A stretch of DNA of 64,000 nucleotides, from the NCBI GenBank assembly GCA_018266375.1, contig JAFEAO010000005.1:455185-519184 (forward strand), given 5' to 3'. The first letter of the stretch is position 1; the number at the start of each line of letters is the position of its first letter. A program made the position numbers and the translations under genes. Positions 50,061 to 58,709 of the stretch are shown piece by piece. This stretch comes from Bdellovibrionales bacterium. Its GTDB lineage: Bacteria; Bdellovibrionota; UBA1018; CAIMNF01. The notes under the pieces are model-generated. The model did no database searches. It had not been told where the DNA came from and saw nothing but the letters and a program-made list of their open reading frames with translations.

Positions 50061-51512
50061 TTACAAACCGAGAAAGTCGAGCGCGGCTGCTGAGCTATTG
50101 AAAATGGCTTGAGCCCCGACGTTCTTACCTCGAGTCGAGAGATGCCAGCCATCGGTCGCGTTTAAGTTCTCGGGGTTGCCGTACTCGAGATTGTCGAGTG
50201 CGCCTGAGTACTCGACGCGGATGTTTGAAGGGATGTTCGCTTTGGCGATATAATCATTTACCGCGGATTGAAGTTTCTGGCTCATCGCTCGGTACATCTC
50301 GATTAACTTTGCACGATTTTCAGGCCGTAAAGACGGGCATTGTGAATACACCGGCCCTTGGCTGTTGGGATAGATTTTTGGATTTTGGGCGTGAAGCTTG
50401 TCGACGACCGGTCGAGCGCGGAGGAGGTACTCTTCAATGTTTCCGATTCCGTAAACCATGATCGCGACTTTCTTGTCTTCTTTTTTGAGTCCGCCTTTAA
50501 GCCCGCCGATCAAAAATTTAAGATCCGCCACGAGCGTTTTTGAAACTCGATCCAAAGTCGCGTTTTTGAATTCATCGAAGGTTTGATTCGGAGAGATATC
50601 GGCTCTCCAATCCAAGTCGTTATGTCCAAGCCAGATTCCGATGTAATCGGGAGTATCGAGCATGGAGAGAACGTTGTTGATCTGATCGCGGAGGTTTTTT
50701 TTACGAATCACTTTTCGATCGGTAAAGCTGAGCGGTCTTGCGATACTCGCGCCTGGCCGGGCGAGATTCACAAAGTAGGCGGGCTGCTGAGCCGAGACCA
50801 GTTCCGAGAAGCTCGTCACATCGTCGTTGGCTTGATCGAAAAATAAGTCGGACTGGTTGTTGTTTCGTACCCGACTCAGCGTGCCCAACAAATTCGAGCT
50901 CACGTAAAAATCCTTGGATAGGCTGTCTCCGATCCAGACAAACTTAGGCAGCTTTCGTATGAGAGCGTCGCATGAACCGATGCCGTCCGCGATTTTCTGG
51001 TATTTAGCGCGCGCTTCTTCGGGCCAAGCTTTCGAAAAGCGTAAATAATTTTCGTAACCGCTTAAACCCTCGGATATGAGTGAAGCCTCGTCTTCGAGCC
51101 ACGTCGAGGAGGGGCGCTGACTGTAGGGACGAACGCAATCCGCAACTCGTTTTGCCTCCTTAACGTAAGAACGGCCTGAAACACTGATTTGATAAGGTTC
51201 GTTGCTGTCGCTTAAGTAGATTTGAACCGTTTTATTGAACATCCCTTCTTCGAGATACCGGCAAATGACCGAAATATGCCCGATCCCCCTTTGCATGATG
51301 GGCTTTGGGTCGAACGAGGCATCGCAATGATAATCGGAGGTTTGCGCGGTGACGATAACGAGTGGAGCGGATGCGGCGTTTTGAACTTCAAAAGTAGCCG
51401 ACACGGTACCGTTAGCGGTAACGAGTTCCGCGGAGGGAGAAATGATAGTTGCAGCGTCGACGTTCAGCGTGAGTAGCGAGAATAAAAGGGCGATCATATT
51501 CCAGGACCTCAA
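50061..51512 (-). CDS. Secreted SGNH/GDSL hydrolase with N-terminal Ig-like domain
   Basis: A 483-residue protein with signal peptide (MIALLFSLLTLNVDA). Residues 25-115 look like a DUF1573/choice-of-anchor Ig domain (GTVSATFEVQNAASAPLVIV; YLSDSNEPYQISVSG). A linker with Cys126 and Cys181 precedes the SGNH hydrolase: block I IGDSLS (catalytic Ser197), block II NLARPGAS, block III GHND at 296-299, block V DGWH with Asp454/His457. Such enzymes deacylate lipids or polysaccharides, and the substrate is unknown. GAGG lies about nine bases before the start. It is monocistronic. Confidence 0.85.
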   Translation of the reverse strand: MRSWNMIALLFSLLTLNVDAATIISPSAELVTANGTVSATFEVQNAASAPLVIVTAQTSDYHCDASFDPKPIMQRGIGHISVICRYLEEGMFNKTVQIYLSDSNEPYQISVSGRSYVKEAKRVADCVRPYSQRPSSTWLEDEASLISEGLSGYENYLRFSKAWPEEARAKYQKIADGIGSCDALIRKLPKFVWIGDSLSKDFYVSSNLLGTLSRVRNNNQSDLFFDQANDDVTSFSELVSAQQPAYFVNLARPGASIARPLSFTDRKVIRKKNLRDQINNVLSMLDTPDYIGIWLGHNDLDWRADISPNQTFDEFKNATLDRVSKTLVADLKFLIGGLKGGLKKEDKKVAIMVYGIGNIEEYLLRARPVVDKLHAQNPKIYPNSQGPVYSQCPSLRPENRAKLIEMYRAMSQKLQSAVNDYIAKANIPSNIRVEYSGALDNLEYGNPENLNATDGWHLSTRGKNVGAQAIFNSSAAALDFLGL

Positions 51513-51678
51513 GCGGGTTCATTGTACAAAGTTTGTGTAATTAGTTCAAGACTAAACATGTCGGGATATTTTTTTGAAACCGCTTTCGTTGAATATGCGC
51601 TCGTTGCCGCTTCTCCGTGGCCACCGCGGATCGAGGCCTTCCCGATTGCAAAATCTTGCCTTTTTTGTCGGGTTTCTG

Positions 51679-51684
51679 TACCTT
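51679..51684 (+). promoter_or_regulatory. Promoter for ychF, leaderless geometry
   Basis: TACCTT ends six bases before the ATG at 51691, and TTGCCT (51656-51661) lies 17 bases upstream as a -35. No Shine-Dalgarno is present. The -10 match is modest. Confidence 0.35.
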
Positions 51685-51690
51685 AACGCC

Positions 51691-52791
51691 ATGAGTTTAC
51701 AGTGCGGAATCGTCGGTCTCCCGAACGTCGGGAAGAGTACTATTTTCAATGCGTTAACTAGCGCCAAGGCAGAAGCAGCTAACTATCCCTTCTGTACCAT
51801 TGAGCCCAATACTGGGATCGTCAAGGTGCCGGATCCGCGCTTGGACAACATCTGTAAATACATCCCACCTCAAAAGGTGATCCCTGCGATCATGACTTTC
51901 GTGGATATCGCGGGCCTCGTTCGCGGCGCTTCAAAAGGCGAGGGTTTGGGGAACCAGTTCTTGGGCCACATACGTGAGACGGACGCGATTGCGCACGTCG
52001 TGCGTTGTTTTGAAGACGGCAACATCGTCCACGTCGAAGGGTCAGTAGATCCATTGCGCGACATCGGCACCATCGATACCGAGCTCGTGTTGTGCGATCT
52101 CGAAGCCGTGCTTAAAAAATTACCGAATGCCGTGAAGCAAGGTAAGCAAGGCGACAAGAAAGCCGCTGCACTCGGCGCAGTTCTCGAAAAAATTAAACCG
52201 CAACTCGATCAAGGCAAAACCGTACGCGCATGCGGTCTCACCGACGAAGAGAGGGCGACCGTTTACGAAATGCACTTCTTGACGATCAAGCCCGTTCTTT
52301 ATGTCGCAAACGTCGACGAGGGTTCGATTGGTGATCCGATGAAAAACCCGCACGTTGCAAAAGTCGCGGCTCATGCTAAATCGGAGAACGCGGCGTTTGT
52401 TACCATCTGCGGAAAGATCGAGTCCGAGATTGCGGAACTCGCACCTGAAGAAAAAGTCGAATTCTTAAAAGAAATGGGAATGAGCGAAGCCGGATTGAAT
52501 CGCGTGATTCGCGCGGGTTACGACCTCCTCGGTCTTCAAACTTATTTTACCGCCGGCGAGAAAGAAGTTCGCGCATGGACGATTCATAAAGGCGATACCG
52601 CGCCTCAGGCGGCCGGTGTGATTCACACCGATTTTGAACGTGGCTTCATCAGAGCCGAAGTTTATCACTACGACGATCTCGTAAAGCTTCACTCCGAGGC
52701 TAAGATCAAAGATGCGGGCTTACTGCGTGTTGAAGGCAAAGAGTATGTCGTTCGTGATGGCGACATCATGCACTTCCGCTTTAACGTGTAG
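51691..52791 (+). CDS. ychF: Redox-regulated ATPase/GTPase YchF (Obg family)
   Basis: A 366-residue protein from the ATG at 51691; the same frame is open from 51574 but the extra residues are not family-like. P-loop GLPNVGKST at 9-17, G2/G3 region [20 protein letters not shown], and NVDEGS in place of the GTPase NKxD, which in this family gives ATP preference. The C-terminal TGS domain ([24 protein letters not shown] ... FRFNV) is complete. YchF binds ribosomes and is involved in stress response. The DUF2007 gene follows two bases later. Confidence 0.97.
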   Translation: MSLQCGIVGLPNVGKSTIFNALTSAKAEAANYPFCTIEPNTGIVKVPDPRLDNICKYIPPQKVIPAIMTFVDIAGLVRGASKGEGLGNQFLGHIRETDAIAHVVRCFEDGNIVHVEGSVDPLRDIGTIDTELVLCDLEAVLKKLPNAVKQGKQGDKKAAALGAVLEKIKPQLDQGKTVRACGLTDEERATVYEMHFLTIKPVLYVANVDEGSIGDPMKNPHVAKVAAHAKSENAAFVTICGKIESEIAELAPEEKVEFLKEMGMSEAGLNRVIRAGYDLLGLQTYFTAGEKEVRAWTIHKGDTAPQAAGVIHTDFERGFIRAEVYHYDDLVKLHSEAKIKDAGLLRVEGKEYVVRDGDIMHFRFNV

Positions 52792-52793
52792 TT

Positions 52794-53300
52794 ATGGCCA
52801 ATCGTAAGGTTATCGCCCGTCTCGACAGCGTCATCGAAGCTCAAGCGATTCAAAGTATCTTAGAAGGCGCCGATATCCAGTGTTTTATCGATAACGCCAA
52901 TATCAGCAATATTCTCCCGCACGAAACGCAGGCTTTTGGCGGAGTGACCGTTAGCGTTTGGGATGAAGACGAGGAACGGGCGAAGAACCTGCTTGCGGGT
53001 GAACTTGAGACGATCGTCGAAGGTGCGGATCAAATGCCCGAGCCCGAGACCACGGATGATAAAAAGAACGGCGAGTTTCGTAAGCATATGAAGCGAGCGG
53101 TAGCCGGAGCGGTGATCGGTTCGATGCTGGTGCCGGTAATCTCAAACTTTTACTCGATCCATCACTTACGTAAAGCCTACTTGATCGACTCCAAGCAATT
53201 TTTTCAGCGCAAAGGTACAATCTTTTTTTCAATGATTTTTAACTTGGCAATCGCTTGGGGTGTTATCGCGATTATTCTTGAATTACGATTACAACGTTGA
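52794..53300 (+). CDS. DUF2007-domain membrane protein
   Basis: A 168-residue protein. The first 75 residues fit DUF2007 (a PII-like small domain): VIARLDSVIEAQAIQSILEGADIQCFIDN and TVSVWDEDEERAKNLL. After an acidic linker come two membrane segments (VAGAVIGSMLVPVISNF and FSMIFNLAIAWGVIAIILE). The function is unknown. It starts two bases after ychF, so is cotranscribed, and its 3' end overlaps the convergent transporter gene by 12 bases. Confidence 0.72.
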   Translation: MANRKVIARLDSVIEAQAIQSILEGADIQCFIDNANISNILPHETQAFGGVTVSVWDEDEERAKNLLAGELETIVEGADQMPEPETTDDKKNGEFRKHMKRAVAGAVIGSMLVPVISNFYSIHHLRKAYLIDSKQFFQRKGTIFFSMIFNLAIAWGVIAIILELRLQR

Positions 53301-54185
53301 TGTAACCGAGCGACTCACGCCGATCATCGCCATGAGGAGCGCCATGGCGGCCATCAGTTGCACCGTGGTCAGGTGCAGGTCGAGGTAAGTGGCGTTTACC
53401 CACATTGCGGCGAGGGGGAATGTGAGCTCCAAGATTGTCGCGATTGAAGCCGGGATTTTCGAGAGACCTTTGTAATAGATAGTCACACCCAAGAAACCCG
53501 AAATCAAAGCCATCCAGAAAATGGAGCGAACCACGCTTTGATCGGCCGCTACGAACGGGAGTTCGATCCGTGTCTGCGGATTGAAGCCCACGAGAGTAAG
53601 ACATGTGATCAGGCCGAACAAAAATCGCCAAAACGATACGACGGCGCTCGGTGCTTTATTGAGGATCGCTTTGCCGATGATAGTCGAAATCGCCCAAAAG
53701 ACGGCGCCCCCGAGAGCAAAAAACACTCCGATGCGGCTTGGCTGGGCGAGATCTCCGGTTGGCAGGCCTTCGGGAAAGCTCATAAAAAAAGCGGCGGTCA
53801 TCGCGATAAATGCCCAGATAAAAAAGTCGATGGTTACTTTCTCGCCTAAAAAGATCACGGACATACAGATGACCAAAATCGGCTGAATCTTTTGGAGCAG
53901 GATCGAGACGGTCGGATTCACGAACTGGAAGCTTGCGGTAAAAAGGAGCGTTGCGACCGCGGAGCCGAGCGCGCCGACAAAGAAAGCACCGACGAATTGT
54001 CCGAATGAGAGCCGCCAGTCCTTGCGGTGAAATAACACCATCCACATCAAGCTTACGATGAATACGCAAACGTGTTCGACGGTCACGATCGTGAGCGGTG
54101 AGATTTGACGGATCATCGGGTGACGAAATAAAGTATCCGTGGCCCAGAGACCGGCACCGAGCATCACATAAAAAGCGTTGAGCAT
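53289..54185 (-). CDS. EamA/DMT-family transporter
   Basis: About 298 residues starting MLNAFYVMLGAGLWATDTLF, an in-frame Met four codons after another at 54197. Ten predicted membrane helices fall in two homologous EamA halves, including FVGALGSAVATLLFTASFQFVNPTVSILLQKIQPI and LISGFLGVTIYYKGLSKIPASIATILELTFPLAA. DMT proteins export or import small metabolites; the substrate is not deducible. The 5' end overlaps the 3' end of trmFO by about 22 bases. Confidence 0.87.
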   Translation of the reverse strand: MLNAFYVMLGAGLWATDTLFRHPMIRQISPLTIVTVEHVCVFIVSLMWMVLFHRKDWRLSFGQFVGAFFVGALGSAVATLLFTASFQFVNPTVSILLQKIQPILVICMSVIFLGEKVTIDFFIWAFIAMTAAFFMSFPEGLPTGDLAQPSRIGVFFALGGAVFWAISTIIGKAILNKAPSAVVSFWRFLFGLITCLTLVGFNPQTRIELPFVAADQSVVRSIFWMALISGFLGVTIYYKGLSKIPASIATILELTFPLAAMWVNATYLDLHLTTVQLMAAMALLMAMIGVSRSVTSTL

Positions 54186-55525
54186 TTTTTCATCCAATCT
54201 TTAAAGTGCACGGGAGCTTGTTTAGACATCTGTTCTCTAAGCTGATCACGGTTCATCTTCTCGTCGAGGTCAAAGTAGCGCGGATCAAAGAGCGCGAACT
54301 GAATATTGTTGGGCTGATAGTTTTTGATCTCCGACGCCGTGACGTGTGAGAGAAGCGCACCCAGTGCCGTGTTGGATGGAGGCGCCAAGTGCGGACGGCC
54401 TTGAATGCGGGCGAGGATAAACATCGCGGCGAGCATTCCGCATGCAGCTGATTCCAAATAGCCTTCAACTCCGGTGATTTGGCCCGCGAGATAAATACGA
54501 GGATGACCTTTCAGGGACAGATCCGGGCGCAAGACTTTCGGTCCGCAGACGTAAGTATTGCGATGCATGGATCCCATCCGCAAGAATTCGGCATTATGAA
54601 GCGCCGGAATCAGCTTCAGCGCTTTGAGTTGTGATCCGTACTTGAGCTTGGTTTGGAAACCCACGATGTTGTACGCCGTCTTTGCCCGATTTTCCGGACG
54701 CAACTGAACCGCTGCGTACGGACGACGGCCGGTCGTCGGATCGGTGAGGCCCACCGGTTTCATCGGACCGAAGCGTAAGCTGTCTTTGCCGGTCTTCGCG
54801 ATCGCTTCGATCGGTTGACAACCTTGAAAGAACTTTTCTTTCTCAAAGTTTTTGGACGGGACCATCTCGCCCGTCAGGATGGTCTCGATAAAGTTGTAGT
54901 ACTCGGTATCGGTCATCGGACAGTTGATGTACGCACTCTCTTCGCCTTTATCGTAACGATTGGCGACAAACGCTTTGTCCATATCGATCGTCGATGCATC
55001 GATGATCGGTGCGATCGCATCGTAAAAATATAAATCATCACCCCCAGTCGCGCTCGCGAGCCAAGTCGTGAGCGGATCGCTGGTCAACGGTCCGGTTGCA
55101 AGTAAAGTGATTTCGCCTTCGCCCTCGAACGGTTCCGTGACTTCCTCGTTAATGAACGCGATGTTTTTGTGCGAACGCAATTTATCGGTGATGAGTTTTG
55201 AAAACACATCGCGATCAACTGCAAGCGCGCCGCCGGCCGGGACTTCAGCCGTGTCGGCCGAGCTCAAAATCAGGGAGCCGACCATTCTCATTTCGGCCTT
55301 CATCATACCGGGCGCGCTGACCGGATCTTTGGATTTTAAAGAATTCGAGCACACGAGCTCGGCGCAATCGCCAGTATGGTGGGCGGGCGTCTGTTTGATC
55401 GGACGCATCTCGTGGACCACGACTTTTACTCCGCGTTCCGCCAAAAAATAGGCGGCTTCAGAGCCGGCCAGACCGCATCCGATGATGTGGACCGTCTCTG
55501 TTTTGTTTTTTACCGCGTTTGTCAT
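54164..55525 (-). CDS. trmFO: Methylenetetrahydrofolate-tRNA-(uracil-54-C5)-methyltransferase
   Basis: A 453-residue flavoenzyme that makes T54 in tRNA using methylene-THF and FADH2. FAD-binding IIGCGLAGSEAA is at about 14-25. Strong TrmFO markers are ELVCSNSLKS with the conserved Cys, AVDRDVFS, ATGPLTS, FFQGCQPIEAIA, LRFGPMKPVGL, RPYAAVQLRPEN and AGQITGVEGYLESAA. Length is normal. AGG lies close to the ATG. Divergent from xerC across only 43 bases. Confidence 0.96.
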   Translation of the reverse strand: MTNAVKNKTETVHIIGCGLAGSEAAYFLAERGVKVVVHEMRPIKQTPAHHTGDCAELVCSNSLKSKDPVSAPGMMKAEMRMVGSLILSSADTAEVPAGGALAVDRDVFSKLITDKLRSHKNIAFINEEVTEPFEGEGEITLLATGPLTSDPLTTWLASATGGDDLYFYDAIAPIIDASTIDMDKAFVANRYDKGEESAYINCPMTDTEYYNFIETILTGEMVPSKNFEKEKFFQGCQPIEAIAKTGKDSLRFGPMKPVGLTDPTTGRRPYAAVQLRPENRAKTAYNIVGFQTKLKYGSQLKALKLIPALHNAEFLRMGSMHRNTYVCGPKVLRPDLSLKGHPRIYLAGQITGVEGYLESAACGMLAAMFILARIQGRPHLAPPSNTALGALLSHVTASEIKNYQPNNIQFALFDPRYFDLDEKMNRDQLREQMSKQAPVHFKDWMKKCSTLFM

Positions 55526-55556
55526 GATTCCTATCGTTTACCACAAAATTAGCCTT

Positions 55557-55562
55557 TAAAAT
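55557..55562 (+). promoter_or_regulatory. -10 for xerC, leaderless geometry
   Basis: TAAAAT ends six bases before the xerC ATG at 55569. There is no Shine-Dalgarno at normal spacing (an AGGGA lies directly at the ATG). The 43-base gap must also hold the trmFO promoter. Confidence 0.45.
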
Positions 55563-55568
55563 AGGGAT

Positions 55569-56510
55569 ATGGCAGGCGAGAGCGTCCAGGACTGGATAAC
55601 CGCTTTTATTGATTTTGGCCGCGACGAAAAGGGCTGGAGCGAGGATACGCTTCGCTCTTACGAATCGGATCTCGGCCAATTTGCCGGCCATCTTGCACGC
55701 GAGTTTCAATTCAAGAAGGCCGCCGATTTTACCAAGTTAACGGCACTTCACTTTCGCGGATTCACAGCTGATCTCTTGGAAAAGAACAAGTCGGTGAGTG
55801 TCGCTCGCAAGATGAGCACGCTTCGCACGTTCTACCGATTTTTGAAGCGCAAAAAAATGATCGATAGGCATTGGCTTGATTTCATCCCGAGCCCAAAGGT
55901 CGAAAAGAAGCTCCCGAATTTTTTAAAAATTGAGGAAGTACTAGAACTCGTGAAAGCGCCGGATACTTCGACCTGGATGGGTAAGCGCGATCGCGCACTA
56001 CTCGAACTCATGTACGGCTGCGGGTTGCGCGTGAGTGAAGTGAGCGAACTCGATCGCGCCGGATTGAAAGCCCGCAAGGAGTGGGTCAAGGTCGTCGGTA
56101 AGGGAAGCAAAGAACGCTGGGTGCCTTTGACGGAAGTCGCAACAGATGCGATCTCACAATATCTCGCGGCGATCCCCTGGCCGAACGAGGAGCTTCCTGA
56201 CGTCGATGCTGTTTTCCTTAATTGCCATGGCACCCGTCTGACTTCGCGAAGCATCGCCCGCATTATCGCCCGTCAGATTCTCCGAGCGGCCCAACTCTCG
56301 CCTGAGTGGGTCGAGGCCAATCGCAAGGTGTCGCCCCATGCTCTCCGCCACAGTTTTGCAACGCACCTCCTCAGCGCCGGAGCAGATTTGCGATCGATCC
56401 AAGAGTTATTGGGCCACTCCCGATTGTCGACCACTCAGCGCTATACTCACTTAAATCTCGGAGAGTTAGCTGATGCATATCGCAGCGCGCATCCTCTTTC
56501 AAAAAAGTAG
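55569..56510 (+). CDS. xerC: Tyrosine recombinase XerC/XerD
   Basis: A 313-residue recombinase with N-terminal SAM-like core-binding domain (to about 105) and catalytic domain. The catalytic set is visible: Arg in YGCGLRVSEVSEL, Lys in VGKGSKERW, His and Arg in HALRHSF, His in LLGHSRLSTTQ and Tyr in QRYTHLN. It resolves chromosome dimers at dif. Housekeeping neighbours and the absence of attachment repeats or phage genes argue against a prophage integrase. XerC and XerD cannot be told apart from one sequence. Confidence 0.9.
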   Translation: MAGESVQDWITAFIDFGRDEKGWSEDTLRSYESDLGQFAGHLAREFQFKKAADFTKLTALHFRGFTADLLEKNKSVSVARKMSTLRTFYRFLKRKKMIDRHWLDFIPSPKVEKKLPNFLKIEEVLELVKAPDTSTWMGKRDRALLELMYGCGLRVSEVSELDRAGLKARKEWVKVVGKGSKERWVPLTEVATDAISQYLAAIPWPNEELPDVDAVFLNCHGTRLTSRSIARIIARQILRAAQLSPEWVEANRKVSPHALRHSFATHLLSAGADLRSIQELLGHSRLSTTQRYTHLNLGELADAYRSAHPLSKK

Positions 56511-56536
56511 GTTTTCGGGTCTAATAGATAGATCAC

Positions 56537-57175
56537 ATGGATATCATCATCGACTTCCTGATCGATCACCCGGAGTTAGCTTATCCGTCGGTGTTCTTCA
56601 TCTTGCTCGGCTGTGGAATGGGTGTTCCCATCCCCGAAGATATCACGCTCTTCGCGGCGGGTCTCGCATCTTACTACGGCATCTGCGACGTCTGGACGAT
56701 GATCGGAGTTGCGCTTGCGGGCGTGCTCATCGGCGATTCTTTTATTTTTTGGTTGGGCCGCAAGTTCGGCCGTCGCTTGATGAACAAGCGCCCGTTCCGT
56801 TATTTTTTGGACGAGACCAAGATCGAAGCGATCAAAAAGCGTCTGCACAATCACGGCGGTAAGCTTTTGTTTTCGGCGCGTTTCATGCCGGGTCTGCGAT
56901 CGACGATTTTCTTTTCTTCGGGCATGCTGCACTTTCCTTATCGTAAATTACTCATGTACGACGGCGGTGCCGCTTTAATCAGCGTGCCTGCGATCGTGTT
57001 CAGCGTGTTTTACTTCGGCGACATCCTAGAAAAGGTCATTCACTGGATCAAAAAGGTGGAAGGCGGGATCGTCGGTGCGATCGTGCTTGTGATCGCGTTC
57101 ATCGTCTTTCGCTGGTGGTGGAAAAAACGCAAAGCCGCGGCTCGAACCAAAGAAGAGGTGGCGAATGAACTTTAA
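56537..57175 (+). CDS. DedA/SNARE-associated family membrane protein
   Basis: A 212-residue protein with about five hydrophobic segments. Family signatures are GCGMGVPIPEDI with the conserved Glu, GDSFIFWLGRKFG and ARFMPGLRSTIFFSSGM with the conserved Arg residues. DedA proteins support membrane homeostasis and lipid-carrier (undecaprenyl phosphate or phosphatidylethanolamine) translocation. The C-terminus is basic (WWWKKRKAAARTK). It starts 26 bases after xerC and overlaps the carboxypeptidase gene by 11 bases. Confidence 0.9.
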   Translation: MDIIIDFLIDHPELAYPSVFFILLGCGMGVPIPEDITLFAAGLASYYGICDVWTMIGVALAGVLIGDSFIFWLGRKFGRRLMNKRPFRYFLDETKIEAIKKRLHNHGGKLLFSARFMPGLRSTIFFSSGMLHFPYRKLLMYDGGAALISVPAIVFSVFYFGDILEKVIHWIKKVEGGIVGAIVLVIAFIVFRWWWKKRKAAARTKEEVANEL

Positions 57176-58097
57176 AGTTCTGACCGCGATCTCCGTCTTG
57201 TCCTTGCTCGCGTTCACCGGACACGTCGTTTTACCTTCCGCCGCAGCCGAGAACATCGAAAAGGATTTGCCCACGATGTGTGTCGCGCTCGATGGCGCGT
57301 ACAAAAAACGTAAATGGGGTCAAGATCCGTGTGATGCGATCGAATGGGTGACCGGCGGAAAGTCGGTCAAAGGACGCCCGTTAATCTACGCTGAGTTCGG
57401 CGCAAGAGAGTCCGATAATGTGACTTTGATTTTTGCCATGGTTCACGGCGATGAGATCACGCCGCTTTATACCGGATTTCAGATGACCCAATGGGCAAAA
57501 AAAAACATGAGTAAGTACCCGAAGGCGAAACTCGTGGTGGCTCCACTCGTAAACCCGGACGGTTTTTTGGATTTTCCGAAGACACGCATGAACGCAAATG
57601 GCGTTGACTGTAACCGTAACTTCGCGACAGCGGACTGGGAAAAGAGAGCGCTCAAAGAATGGAAAACAAAGCTTCACTCGGCGCCGCGACGATTCCCGGG
57701 TCACAAGCCGGAGAGCGAGCCCGAAACTAAATTCCAAAAAATGTTGGTCGAAAAGTTCAAGCCGCAAAAGATCGTATCGATCCACTCGCCGCTGAACATG
57801 ACCGACTACGACGGCCCCGATCACTTGAAGCTTAATCAGTTTTCGAGCGAATACGTCAAGAGGTGCGAAGAGCTTCGTTCCAAAGTAAAAGCCAAATCGA
57901 GCGGTTTTTTTCCAGGTTCGCTCGGAAACTACACCGGGCAGGAGCTCGGCATCCCGACGATCACTCTTGAACTTCCAACCGCCGAGTATCAGTATGCCGA
58001 CAAGTACTGGCAGATGTTCAAAAAAGGCCTAGAGACCGTCGTGAGCTACGAAGTACCGCCTAAAGACAAGAAGGCCGAAAAGGGACCGGGGCAGTGA
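57165..58097 (+). CDS. Periplasmic M14-family zinc carboxypeptidase, MpaA-like
   Basis: A 310-residue protein with signal peptide (AISVLSLLAFTGHVVLPSAAA). Zinc ligands are HGDE (His94, Glu97) and His207 (SIHSP); NANGVDCNRNF (143-153) is the substrate carboxylate-binding segment; Glu269 in TLEL is the catalytic base. This matches the MpaA/murein tripeptide amidase and Csd4-like branch of M14, acting on peptidoglycan stem peptides. A secreted form suggests wall remodelling or prey or recycled murein digestion. It overlaps both neighbours. Confidence 0.88.
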   Translation: MNFKVLTAISVLSLLAFTGHVVLPSAAAENIEKDLPTMCVALDGAYKKRKWGQDPCDAIEWVTGGKSVKGRPLIYAEFGARESDNVTLIFAMVHGDEITPLYTGFQMTQWAKKNMSKYPKAKLVVAPLVNPDGFLDFPKTRMNANGVDCNRNFATADWEKRALKEWKTKLHSAPRRFPGHKPESEPETKFQKMLVEKFKPQKIVSIHSPLNMTDYDGPDHLKLNQFSSEYVKRCEELRSKVKAKSSGFFPGSLGNYTGQELGIPTITLELPTAEYQYADKYWQMFKKGLETVVSYEVPPKDKKAEKGPGQ

Positions 58098-58684
58098 TTC
58101 ATTCACTCTTTGCGACGCAGATTCATCAGGGATCGCTCGGGCTAGATGCCCGTGTACGCGCGGAAATGAAGAAAACGGCGCTAAACCTCCGCAAAATTGA
58201 CGAAGACGGGATCGAGTGGTGCCGCACGAATTATCCGAACGGCTACACGTCTTACGGTTCGATCTCGAAGCTCCACGAGCAGTTTACCGCATTCGAGCGC
58301 CTGAAGAGGAAGCTCGACCCGACCGTTGCGGCGTTTACTCGTAAACTCGGCCTGAAGTTCGATACCGGTGATCTCGTGCTCTCCAATCTGTGGGTTAACG
58401 TCATGCCCAAGAATTGCTATCACGCCTTTCACTTGCACCCTTTGTCGGTGATCAGCGGGACGTATTATGTATCGGTGGGCAAAGGCTCGAGCCCTTTGCG
58501 GGTTGAAGATCCGCGTGCCTCGAAGTTCATGGCCACGCCTCCACGTAAGATCCAAACCGATCTCAAACCACGCGACGGTGATGTGATCTTGTTCGAGAGC
58601 TGGCTTAAGCACGAAGTTCCGCCACATCAAAACTCCGCCGAACGCATTAGCGTAAGTTTTAATTACGATTGGGTTGGCCGCTGA
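58094..58684 (+). CDS. TIGR02466-type putative 2OG-Fe(II) oxygenase
   Basis: A 196-residue protein from a GTG start that overlaps the upstream stop as GTGA. It opens with the family-like SLFATQIHQG and contains LSNLWVNVMPKNCYHAFHLHPLSVISGTYYV, with candidate iron ligands at His113/His115 region, a downstream His173 (SWLKHEV) and Arg184 (ERISVSFN) for 2-oxoglutarate. The fold is the double-stranded beta-helix of hydroxylases. The substrate is unknown; relatives are often in phage or marine genomes. No signal peptide. Confidence 0.82.
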   Translation: MIHSLFATQIHQGSLGLDARVRAEMKKTALNLRKIDEDGIEWCRTNYPNGYTSYGSISKLHEQFTAFERLKRKLDPTVAAFTRKLGLKFDTGDLVLSNLWVNVMPKNCYHAFHLHPLSVISGTYYVSVGKGSSPLRVEDPRASKFMATPPRKIQTDLKPRDGDVILFESWLKHEVPPHQNSAERISVSFNYDWVGR

Positions 58685-58709
58685 AAGATAAAAGTAGTCG
58701 GATACCTTT

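Noticed and set aside
55569..56510. Prophage or island integrase
   Set aside because: The flanking genes are housekeeping, and no attachment repeats, phage genes or tRNA lie next to it; length and motifs fit XerC/XerD.
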